DNA from: an uncultured Ruminococcus sp.
GTDB lineage: Bacteria; Bacillota; Clostridia; Oscillospirales; Acutalibacteraceae
Reading direction: 5' to 3'
Assembly (NCBI GenBank): GCA_902773165.1
Contig: CACYDO010000368.1
Span: 1-6,214 of the forward strand
DNA: 6,214 nt
A model generated the notes under the pieces. The model worked only from the letters and a program-made list of their open reading frames with translations, ran no database searches and was not told where the DNA came from. Of this stretch, positions 1 through 4,753 are shown piece after piece. Numbering within the stretch: position 1 is the first letter of the stretch; each line of letters starts with the position of its first letter. Both the position numbers and the translations under genes were made by a program.

Positions 1-1
1 A

Positions 2-370
2 CCCGGCGTTCAGATGGAGCTTGCATTCACAGGCGGCAAGAAGATCGGCGGTATTTTCGGCGGTGAAGGTCTTATCATGCAGAAGTTCACAGGAAACGGT
101 ACAGTATTCCTCGAGATCGACGGCTGCGTTTACAACTATGTTCTCGGTCCTGGTGAATCAATGCTGATCGACACAGGTTACCTTGCAGCAATGGAAGCTA
201 CATGCTCGATGGACGTTGAGACTGTAAAGGGTCTTGGAAACATCGTTGCAGGCGGCGAAGGCTTGTTCAACACAAGAGTAACAGGCCCCGGTAAGATCTG
301 GCTCCAGACTATGCCTTCCAACATTCTTGCAGAGGCTATCAGACCTTACATTCCTACATCATCCAACTAA
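2..370 (+). CDS. AIM24 / TIGR00266 family protein, 3' part
   Basis: This is the C-terminal part of a protein of the AIM24 family (PF01987/TIGR00266), a beta-rich fold found in many bacteria and named after a yeast mitochondrial protein. Its biochemical role in bacteria is not established. The reading frame is open to the window edge: the codons before the first ATG (position 14) read P-G-V-Q and lead straight into MELAFTGGKKIGG, so that ATG is internal and the gene starts outside the window. Visible family hallmarks are the glycine-rich GGIFGGEGLIMQKFTGNG stretch, the hydrophobic V-F-L-E-I strand, and a second G-L-F-N-T-R-V-T-G-P-G-K-I-W-L-Q-T-M-P strand pair near the end. About 122 residues are visible. 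The TAA stop (368-370) is followed after 50 bases by a strong intrinsic terminator, so this is the last gene of its transcript. Family assignment is from recognition of these motifs; the function is not inferred. Confidence 0.85.
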   Translation, partial: PGVQMELAFTGGKKIGGIFGGEGLIMQKFTGNGTVFLEIDGCVYNYVLGPGESMLIDTGYLAAMEATCSMDVETVKGLGNIVAGGEGLFNTRVTGPGKIWLQTMPSNILAEAIRPYIPTSSN

Positions 371-420
371 AGTATGGCGGCGCGGCATGATATGCGCCTG
401 ATACAAATAATAATATCAAC

Positions 421-455
421 GCGCCGGTTTCGTGCTGAAGCCGGCGCTGTTTTTT
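421..455 (+). terminator. Intrinsic terminator after the AIM24-family gene
   Basis: An 11-bp stem (421-431 with 437-447, one G-T pair, GC-rich base GCGCCGG/CCGGCGC) closes a 5-base loop (GTGCT) and is followed directly by TGTTTTTT. This is a strong Rho-independent terminator for the plus-strand gene ending at 370. It also insulates the lipoprotein gene that starts at 522. Confidence 0.93.
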
Positions 456-521
456 GACTTATACTCATATGCCAGACGGAAAAAACATATTCTTATAAAA
501 AGACTGTTTCCGGAGGTAAGT

Positions 522-911
522 ATGAGAAAAAGAGCTGTAATAATAAATGAAATATCAAAAATAATCATGCTGCTGATATGCGGAGCAATATTGATGCTTC
601 TCCTATGCGGCTGCGGCGCGGCTGTTATCAACTGCAATGCCGACGAGATAAAAGCTTCGTCATGGGATTATACTGCCGAAAACGGAATGTACGCGCAGCT
701 TGATTTTGACGAAGACCGCGCAATTTTTACGATAAATAATGAAGATCAGTCCGCCATAATTGACGGACTGTGCGTTATAGATGAAAAAACACTTATTATT
801 TTAGGCACTGACGACAAATATTGTTTTGATTACAAGCTTTCAGGCAGTACGATGACGTTATCCTATGAAGGAAAATCAGTAGAATTCAGCCGAGCGGCGA
901 GTCGCCGCTGA
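522..911 (+). CDS. Small predicted lipoprotein with beta-rich domain
   Basis: Predicted secreted lipoprotein of 129 residues. The start is the ATG at 522, preceded by CGGAGG (511-516) with 5 bases between; an in-frame ATG at 432 lies inside the upstream terminator and is rejected. The N-terminus is basic (MRKR), followed by a hydrophobic segment (about residues 13-29) and a lipobox-like L-L-C-G-C with the modifiable Cys near residue 31. The rest (about 45-125) alternates short hydrophobic strands and turns, beginning with S-S-W-D-Y and ending with T-L-S-Y-E-G-K-S-V-E-F-S-R. That pattern resembles the small lipocalin-like beta-barrels common in clostridial lipoproteins, but I do not recognise a named family. 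The last residues (R-A-A-S-R-R) and the TGA stop are encoded by the repeat starting at 890/891, so the native C-terminus was probably replaced by the element. No clear -35/-10 pair is visible; a TATAAA at 494-499 has no good -35 partner. No U-tract terminator follows. Confidence 0.72.
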   Translation: MRKRAVIINEISKIIMLLICGAILMLLLCGCGAAVINCNADEIKASSWDYTAENGMYAQLDFDEDRAIFTINNEDQSAIIDGLCVIDEKTLIILGTDDKYCFDYKLSGSTMTLSYEGKSVEFSRAASRR

Positions 912-1093
912 CGGTTCCGGCTTTACCTTATTGCAAGGATAAACTGGTCTCCGCGTCTGCCACTTTTGCAGTGTATACATTCTTCGTATGTTGGACGAGG
1001 TTAGTGTAAAATATTAGTGAGAAACCCAAAATGCGGAGATTAACTGACCATCGCGGTAAAGTAAAATCGGAACTGCCTGTCGGTGCTTACCGA
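891..1093. repeat. Palindromic intergenic element, copy 1 (long loop)
   Basis: The left arm (910-956) and right arm (1031-1078) are inverted copies of each other. Written on one strand, they align without gaps over 47 positions with 31 identities; seven further positions become G-U pairs in a plus-strand transcript. The inner ends are CTCCGC and GCGGAG. The loop (957-1030, 74 bases) is longer than in the other copies and has no recognised content. The left end carries a hairpin AGCGGC/GCCGCT around GAGTC (about 893-909). The right end carries TCGGT-GCTT-ACCGA (1080-1093) just after CGGAACTGC. The left end supplies the last codons and stop of the lipoprotein gene. There is no transposase and no obvious target-site duplication. 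Confidence 0.8.
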
Positions 1094-1231
1094 GCGGTGA
1101 GTCGCCGCTGACAGTTCCGGCTTTACCTTATTGCAAGGATAAACTGGTCTCCGCGTTTTCAGCTTTTATTATTTTAATTCGTGGAGATCAGCCTTTGCTT
1201 ATTTAAACTTTGATCGAAACTGCTTGGCCGC
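1091..1231. repeat. Palindromic intergenic element, copy 2 (24-nt loop)
   Basis: The left part (1090-1156) is a near-perfect direct copy of 890-956: 65 of 67 bases identical, differing only at the positions matching 898 and 913. The right arm (1180-1226) is a degenerate inverted copy that keeps CGTGGAGATCAG at the inner end and GATCGAAACTGC at the outer end. The loop is 24 AT-rich bases (1156-1179). The copy abuts copy 1 on the left and ends at the stop codon (1232-1234) of the minus-strand gene on the right. Copies 1 and 2 fill the whole gap between two convergent genes. Confidence 0.78.
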
Positions 1232-1447
1232 TCAGAGCTTATTTTCCTGACTCCAGTTTCTCATTTCGGCAACATCATCGTCGTTCGGCTCGGCGGCATT
1301 CGTTTTAGCGTCTGTCCTTCCACGCCTGGCGCCTGCCATCGTGCGGAGAACAGCAGTGTCGTTTTTTCTAATCGAAAGATACCTTTTAGAATGGCTGATA
1401 TCGGAATAATAAAGCTTTTTCTCATTTGGATCGTAATTCGTTTTCAT
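1232..1447 (-). CDS. Hypothetical small protein, 71 residues
   Basis: I do not recognise this protein. It reads as a hydrophilic 71-residue product starting M-K-T-N-Y-D-P-N-E-K-K and ending W-S-Q-E-N-K-L, with a basic middle (about residues 15-50, including A-R-R-G-R) and an acidic patch (P-N-D-D-D-V-A-E). It has no membrane segment, signal peptide or cysteine. Support for being real: GGAG (plus 1456-1459) lies 8 bases before the ATG, a TATAAT stands upstream on the minus strand (1523-1528), and the gene is followed exactly at its stop by a palindromic element, as another gene here (spoVT) is. No intrinsic terminator with a U-tract follows. It is divergent from the thioesterase gene and convergent with the lipoprotein gene. 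It could still be a spurious frame. Confidence 0.55.
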   Translation of the reverse strand: MKTNYDPNEKKLYYSDISHSKRYLSIRKNDTAVLRTMAGARRGRTDAKTNAAEPNDDDVAEMRNWSQENKL

Positions 1448-1522
1448 GTTCTTTTCTCCGTTCTGTAAAAAAATCTGCGCAAATCAGCTGCATTCATAGT
1501 ATTTCCAATCAACAGGAAAAAT

Positions 1523-1528
1523 ATTATA
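1523..1528 (-). promoter_or_regulatory. Possible -10 box of the 71-residue gene
   Basis: On the minus strand this is a perfect TATAAT, about 75 bases before the ATG at 1447. No convincing -35 sits 16-18 bases upstream (the hexamer at 17 bases is TACAGC). Inverted AAATCAGC (1481-1488) and GCTGATTT (1531-1538) flank the presumed start region and could pair in the DNA or in a leader. Confidence 0.3.
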
Positions 1529-1558
1529 CCGCTGATTTGGAGCAGGCTGTATTTCCAT

Positions 1559-1584
1559 TTAAAGGAACACGTTAAAGGAACACG
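1559..1584. repeat. Tandem 13-bp direct repeat in front of thioesterase gene
   Basis: TTAAAGGAACACG occurs twice back to back (1559-1571 and 1572-1584) without a mismatch. It ends about 25 bases before the TATAAT at 1610-1615, where a transcription activator would bind. It may also be a plain replication-slippage duplication. Confidence 0.6.
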
Positions 1585-1609
1585 AAAACCATTGTGATTT
1601 CAATTTATT

Positions 1610-1615
1610 TATAAT
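1610..1615 (+). promoter_or_regulatory. Possible -10 box of the thioesterase gene
   Basis: A perfect TATAAT lies 67 bases before the start codon at 1683. The hexamer 17 bases upstream (AACCAT) is a poor -35. A TTGTGA at 1592-1597 is only 12 bases away, too close for a normal sigma-A spacer. A weak -35 fits a promoter helped by an activator at the tandem repeat just upstream. Confidence 0.4.
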
Positions 1616-1682
1616 TTTGTAGAATTACAGCAGGGAATTCATGGAATCTCTTCACAGACAACGAAAAAAATGGAGGTAAAAA

Positions 1683-2066
1683 ATGTTAACAACAGGAATT
1701 AAAGGCTGCTTAAAAGCAACAGTAACCAACGAAAAGACCGCAAAAGCGCTCGGAAGCGGAGAACTTAATGTTTTCGGAACGCCTGCAATGATCGCACTGA
1801 TCGAGGAAACTGCGTGGCGCAGCGTCAGTGAACATCTTGAAGACGGCATGGGAACGGTGGGAACTAACCTGAATATAGCTCACCTTGCCCCTACTCCTGT
1901 CGGCATGGAGGTTACATGCGAAACTACGCTTACCCAGATTGACCGCAGGAAGCTTGTTTTTGACGTTATTGTAAAAGACGAGAAAGGTGAGATCGGCCGC
2001 GGCACTCACGAAAGATTCATTGTAGACAATGCAAAATTCCAGGCAAAAGCCAACGAGAAAGCATAA
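1683..2066 (+). CDS. FlK-like hotdog-fold thioesterase
   Basis: Predicted acyl-CoA thioesterase of the FlK family (single-domain hotdog fold, cytoplasmic), 127 residues. FlK of Streptomyces cattleya hydrolyses fluoroacetyl-CoA; most relatives in anaerobes have unknown acyl-CoA substrates. From memory of the family, the FlK catalytic residues are Thr42, Glu50 and His76, with Arg120 also important. Here T33 (in G-T-P-A-M), E41 (in I-E-E-T-A-W), H67 (in I-A-H-L-A-P-T-P) and R111 (in G-T-H-E-R) fall at the same spacings (8, 26 and 44 residues), so the active site looks intact. The start is well supported: GGAGG (1672-1676) lies 6 bases before the ATG. The gene stands alone, is divergent from the 71-residue gene, and ends 8 bases before the stem of a bidirectional terminator. 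Fluoroacetate specificity should not be assumed, since the FlK lid is not evident and no halogenase genes are nearby. Confidence 0.88.
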   Translation: MLTTGIKGCLKATVTNEKTAKALGSGELNVFGTPAMIALIEETAWRSVSEHLEDGMGTVGTNLNIAHLAPTPVGMEVTCETTLTQIDRRKLVFDVIVKDEKGEIGRGTHERFIVDNAKFQAKANEKA

Positions 2067-2148
2067 AAAAACCCCTGATCGCCATTTACCGATAGAGCGG
2101 AAATATCCGCGGCGAAACGCCTCCGGTAATTGACGATCAGGTTTTTTT
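2065..2148. terminator. Branched bidirectional terminator between thioesterase gene and purA
   Basis: The outer stem CCTGATCG/CGATCAGG (2074-2081 with 2134-2141) is flanked by seven A (2065-2071) and seven T (2142-2148), so it can terminate the plus-strand gene ending at 2066 and purA ending at 2158. Inside is a second stem TTACCG/CGGTAA (2086-2091 with 2124-2129). That encloses two adjacent hairpins: GCGGA-AATA-TCCGC (2097-2110) and GGCG-AAA-CGCC (2111-2121). The result is a multi-branched fold rather than the usual simple hairpin. Confidence 0.85.
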
Positions 2149-2157
2149 AGAGTTTAA

Positions 2158-3435
2158 TTACTTGCGGTGAATAAGATTCTCTCTCTTAGGGCCATTGGAA
2201 ACCATTGTGATCGGAACACCGATCTGCTGCTCGGCAAATTCGACATAATCCTTACACTCCTGCGGAAGATCGTCGTAATCTGTAATTCCCGAGATATCGC
2301 ATTTCCAGCCCTTCATAACTTTAAGTACAGGCTTGCAGCGCTTCAGCTGAGTAGTTGTGGGGAAATAGTCGATCTGCTTGCCGTCAAGCTCATATGCAAC
2401 GCAGACGGGGATCTCGTCAAGATAGCCGAGAGCGTCGAGAACGGTAAATGCAACCTCTGTTGCACCCTGTACCTTACAGCCGTAGCGTGTTGCAACAAGG
2501 TCAAGCCAGCCCATTCTTCTCGGTCTGCCCGTAGTAGCGCCGTACTCGCCGCCGTCGCCGCCGTGATTTCTCATAAGGTCAGCTTCTTCGCCGAAGATCT
2601 CGCTGACAAACTCGCCTGCGCCTACTGCACTTGAGTAAGCCTTAACAACTGTAACAACGCTCTTTATCTCATACGGAGGAATACCTGCGCCTACAGCGCC
2701 GTAGCCTGCGATCGTATTTGAAGACGTTACCATCGGGTAAATACCGAAGTCCGTATCTTTAAGCGAACCGAGCTGACCTTCAAGAAGAACAGTTTTTCCT
2801 TCTTTAAGCGCGTCCTGAACGAAATCGAAGGTATTGGCAACGTAGGGAGCCATTGCTTCCTTGTACTCCATCAGCTTATTAAAGATCTCGTCAACTGAGA
2901 TCGGGTCTTTGTGATAGAGATTAACAAGCGTAGAATTCTTGATTTCAAGAACTCTTTCGATTTTTTCCTTAAGAGCATCCATATCATCATAAAGCTCATT
3001 GATCTGGAAACCGATCTTTGCGAACTTGTCGCTGTAGAACGGAGCGATACCCGATTTTGTAGAACCGAAGCTCTTTGAGCTTAAACGCTCCTCCTCGTAG
3101 CAGTCAAAAGCGATATGATACGGCATAACGATCTGAACTCTGTCAGAAACAAGAACCTTAGGCTCTACGCCGTTTGCTTTAAGGTTAGCCATTTCCTTTA
3201 CAAAGTTCTCAACGCTGAACGCAACTCCGTTACCGATGATATTAGTTGTGTGGTCATAGAAAACGCCCGACGGAAGTTGGTGCAGAGCAAATTTTCCGTA
3301 ATTGTTTACGATCGTATGACCTGCATTGCTGCCGCCCTGAAATCTGATAACGATATCGGATTCGCGAGCAAGACAGTCTGTTATCTTTCCTTTGCCTTCG
3401 TCGCCCCAGTTGGCGCCGACAATAGCTTTAACCAT
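2158..3435 (-). CDS. purA: Adenylosuccinate synthetase, clostridial variant type
   Basis: Cytoplasmic enzyme of AMP synthesis that joins IMP and aspartate using GTP (EC 6.3.4.4), 425 residues, the normal length. Motifs in order: W-G-D-E-G-K-G-K (10-17, nucleotide loop with catalytic Asp12), G-G-S-N-A-G-H-T (34-41, catalytic His40), I-G-N-G-V (67-71), Y-P-M-V-T-S-S-N (233-240), G-A-T-T-G-R-P-R-R (299-307), and near the C-terminus S-N-G-P-K-R (413-418). Several positions differ from the E. coli enzyme: E-G-Q-L-G (219-223) for E-G-A-Q-G, T-V-L-D (331-334) for T-K-L-D, and K-S-G-I-A-P (127-132) for G-R-G-I-G-P. I believe this is a recognised clostridial PurA branch rather than a decayed gene. The start is MVKAIVGANWGDEG: AGGG (3445-3448) lies 9 bases before this ATG, whereas longer starts lie at or upstream of the promoter. 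The gene is transcribed alone from its own sigma-A promoter and ends at a bidirectional terminator. Confidence 0.96.
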   Translation of the reverse strand: MVKAIVGANWGDEGKGKITDCLARESDIVIRFQGGSNAGHTIVNNYGKFALHQLPSGVFYDHTTNIIGNGVAFSVENFVKEMANLKANGVEPKVLVSDRVQIVMPYHIAFDCYEEERLSSKSFGSTKSGIAPFYSDKFAKIGFQINELYDDMDALKEKIERVLEIKNSTLVNLYHKDPISVDEIFNKLMEYKEAMAPYVANTFDFVQDALKEGKTVLLEGQLGSLKDTDFGIYPMVTSSNTIAGYGAVGAGIPPYEIKSVVTVVKAYSSAVGAGEFVSEIFGEEADLMRNHGGDGGEYGATTGRPRRMGWLDLVATRYGCKVQGATEVAFTVLDALGYLDEIPVCVAYELDGKQIDYFPTTTQLKRCKPVLKVMKGWKCDISGITDYDDLPQECKDYVEFAEQQIGVPITMVSNGPKRENLIHRK

Positions 3436-3484
3436 ATTAATCATCCCTTTTTTTTTGGTAAAAAATAAAATACCCAACATTTCT

Positions 3485-3513
3485 ATTATAACAATAATAT
3501 CTCGTTCTTGCAA
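3485..3513 (-). promoter_or_regulatory. Sigma-A promoter of purA
   Basis: On the minus strand, TTGCAA (3508-3513) and TATAAT (3485-3490) are separated by 17 bases, close to the sigma-A consensus. Transcription would start near 3478, giving a leader of about 43 bases. That is too short for a purine riboswitch, and none is seen. Confidence 0.85.
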
Positions 3514-3543
3514 GAGGAAATTTAAAATTTTACCTAAATTAGG

Positions 3544-3582
3544 AAAAAAACCGGGCTGCCGCTCTGAGAGCTCAGGGCAACA
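3544..3582 (-). terminator. Probable terminator of the 80-residue gene
   Basis: Read on the minus strand, TGCC-CTGA-GCTC-TCAG-(AGC)-GGCA can form an 8-bp stem with a 3-base bulge (3557-3579). It is followed by GCCCGG and seven T (3544-3550). The six bases between stem and U-tract make it weaker than the other terminators here. It lies just upstream of the purA promoter and would separate the two units. Confidence 0.5.
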
Positions 3583-3606
3583 TACTTATTTAATTATAAT
3601 CCGCAG

Positions 3607-3636
3607 CGGAACTGATTGTCGGTACTTGCCGACCGG
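3607..3636 (+). repeat. Fragment of the palindromic element (right end)
   Basis: This 30-base stretch matches the right end of copy 1 (1068-1097) at 25 of 30 positions: CGGAACTG, two changed bases, TGTCGGT, then CTT, CCGA and CGG. The end hairpin is kept in altered form as GTCGGT-ACTT-GCCGAC (3618-3633), with one G-T pair. The rest of the element is missing. It lies 21 bases beyond the stop of the 80-residue gene. Confidence 0.55.
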
Positions 3637-3657
3637 AACTGTTTTCCGACCAATGTT

Positions 3658-3900
3658 TCAGTGTGTATTTTCTGCGGTTATCGGTACATACTTTTCAATA
3701 TCGCCGTTTTCACCGACAAAAAAGCTGTCGCCCTCATTAAGCTCTAATTTATACAAAAGAGCGTCTTCAATATGCATAATGTACTGATTTCCGCTTTCAG
3801 TTTCGATAGTGACCTCATCTTTTAGCGGCTGACCGTCCGGAAGACCCTCGCAGCCAAAATCAGGTTCATCTATTCTGATTATCTTAAATATTTCCCTCAT
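3658..3900 (-). CDS. Hypothetical acidic small protein, 80 residues
   Basis: I do not recognise this family. The product is an 80-residue acidic protein, probably cytoplasmic, with no signal peptide or membrane segment. It begins M-R-E-I-F-K-I-I-R-I-D-E-P-D-F-G-C-E-G with a single Cys near residue 17. It then alternates short hydrophobic and charged stretches (V-T-I-E-T, Y-I-M-H-I, F-F-V-G) suggestive of a small beta-rich fold. The start at 3900 is chosen because GGAGGG (plus 3908-3913) lies 7 bases before it; an in-frame ATG at 3915 overlaps the ribosome binding site and is rejected. A perfect inverted repeat lies 22 bases upstream and may control it. The gene is codirectional with spoVT upstream and purA downstream, but a probable terminator and the purA promoter separate it from purA. 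Confidence 0.72.
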   Translation of the reverse strand: MREIFKIIRIDEPDFGCEGLPDGQPLKDEVTIETESGNQYIMHIEDALLYKLELNEGDSFFVGENGDIEKYVPITAENTH

Positions 3901-3922
3901 TATTATTCCCTCCATATTATTT

Positions 3923-3945
3923 ATAAGGTATCAGTTATACCTTAT
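3923..3945. promoter_or_regulatory. Perfect 9-5-9 inverted repeat, possible operator or leader hairpin
   Basis: ATAAGGTAT (3923-3931) and ATACCTTAT (3937-3945) are perfect inverted arms around CAGTT. The repeat lies 22 bases before the start of the 80-residue gene, directly upstream of its ribosome binding site. On the minus strand it covers a -10-like TATAAC (3934-3939) that has no good -35. It fits the site of a dimeric regulator, or a hairpin in the leader. Confidence 0.6.
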
Positions 3946-3960
3946 TCCGCAAATGATGAT

Positions 3961-4088
3961 CCCGGGCAAGTTCATGCTGCTGCGTGTTAAGCAGTAACTG
4001 ATCTCCGCGCAATAAACGCTTAAAAGTTCAAAACGCGGAGACCAATTCACCATTACTGACAAGTAAAATCGGAACTGCGGGCGACCGC
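3961..4088. repeat. Palindromic intergenic element, copy 3 (24-nt loop)
   Basis: The right arm (4033-4078) matches the right arm of copy 1 (1031-1076) at 36 of 46 positions without gaps, with the last 18 bases identical. The left arm is degenerate but keeps CTGATCTCCGCG (3998-4009). The inner stem is eight bp (4002-4009 with 4034-4041), then one mismatch and two more pairs. The loop (4010-4033) is 24 bases, as in copy 2. The right end has its own hairpin GCGG-GCGA-CCGC (4077-4088), ending one base before the spoVT stop codon. The left end is about 60 bases upstream of the 80-residue gene. Confidence 0.72.
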
Positions 4089-4625
4089 CTATTCTTCCAT
4101 TTGCTTGCCGAGGAATGCGGCGGCAGTCTGAGCAAGCTTTATTTCCACTTCTGTTGGATTTGTTCGGCGCTCATTTGTGAGCATTATCACCGCGCCCGTC
4201 ACATCGCCTGCGGCAATTATCGGAAAAATTATAGACGCGCCGCGCTCAACGCCTTCTACTGGCATTAATTTTCCGTCGGAAGAGCTGTTAAAATTTCGTC
4301 TGCTCTCCATAATATCCTCAACAGCGGAGGTAATACGGCGCTCAAGATATTCACGCTTTGAAACGCCTGCCGCTGCCACAATATGATCTCTGTCGGCGAT
4401 AAGCGTTGGAAGATTGCTGACACGGCTCAGCACATCGGCATACTGTGCGGCAAAGGTGCTAAGCTCACCTACCGGAGAATATTTTTTAAAAATGACCTCG
4501 CCGTTGCTGTCTGTGTATATTTCCAATGGGTCGCCTTCGCGGATCCTCAGTGTTCTGCGTATTTCCTTCGGAATAACGACTCTTCCGAGATCGTCTATCC
4601 GTCTAACGATTCCTGTTGCTTTCAT
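4089..4625 (-). CDS. spoVT: Stage V sporulation regulator SpoVT
   Basis: DNA-binding regulator of late forespore gene expression in endospore formers; in Bacillus subtilis SpoVT tunes sigma-G-dependent genes. Residues 1-50 form the AbrB-type swapped-hairpin DNA-binding domain (M-K-A-T-G-I-V-R-R-I-D-D-L-G-R-V-V-I-P-K, then E-I-R-R-T-L-R-I-R-E-G-D-P-L-E-I), nearly identical to B. subtilis SpoVT as I recall it. Residues about 60-178 match the GAF-like ligand-sensing domain, ending F-L-G-K-Q-M-E-E. The length, 178 residues, equals that of B. subtilis SpoVT. The ribosome binding site AAGGAG (plus 4635-4640) is 9 bases before the ATG and partly inside a small hairpin. A sigma-G-like promoter lies upstream. 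The stop TAG directly abuts palindromic element copy 3; no U-tract terminator follows. This argues that the organism can sporulate, though some clostridia keep SpoVT-like paralogues with other roles. Confidence 0.95.
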   Translation of the reverse strand: MKATGIVRRIDDLGRVVIPKEIRRTLRIREGDPLEIYTDSNGEVIFKKYSPVGELSTFAAQYADVLSRVSNLPTLIADRDHIVAAAGVSKREYLERRITSAVEDIMESRRNFNSSSDGKLMPVEGVERGASIIFPIIAAGDVTGAVIMLTNERRTNPTEVEIKLAQTAAAFLGKQMEE

Positions 4626-4634
4626 CTGTATATA

Positions 4635-4652
4635 CTCCTTGTTTTTTCAAGG
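4635..4652 (-). promoter_or_regulatory. Hairpin overlapping the spoVT ribosome binding site
   Basis: On the minus strand CCTTG-AAAAAA-CAAGG (4637-4652) forms a 5-bp stem whose 3' arm contains most of the ribosome binding site AAGGAG (4635-4640). It could moderate translation of spoVT. The stem is short, so the effect may be small. Confidence 0.4.
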
Positions 4653-4753
4653 CGATTCCGCACAGAGATTGCGTCGAAGATGCACAGCAGATTTTTCGGC
4701 AAAGTGCACAAAACAATTGCAGGAATACTGACGTATTTTAAGGGAGTTTTGTG

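Noticed and set aside
432..521. N-terminal extension of the lipoprotein to an ATG at 432
   Set aside because: That ATG lies in the loop of the upstream terminator, has no ribosome binding site, and would bury the signal peptide; the ATG at 522 has CGGAGG at a good distance.
891..1156. CRISPR array or insertion-sequence ends for the 67-bp repeats
   Set aside because: There are only two left-arm copies 200 bp apart with related sequence between them, no spacers, no transposase frame and no clear target duplication.
2167..2634. Plus-strand frame inside purA
   Set aside because: It is antisense to a certain gene, with no ribosome binding site and no protein-like pattern; the same holds for the frame at 3115-3468.
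3436..3478. Purine riboswitch in front of purA
   Set aside because: The leader from the sigma-A promoter is only about 43 bases and has no riboswitch-like stems.
3436..3513. N-terminal extension of PurA by up to 26 residues
   Set aside because: The extension overlaps the -35 and -10 boxes and the leader, and the PurA family starts right at M-V-K-A-I-V-G-A-N-W-G-D-E-G.
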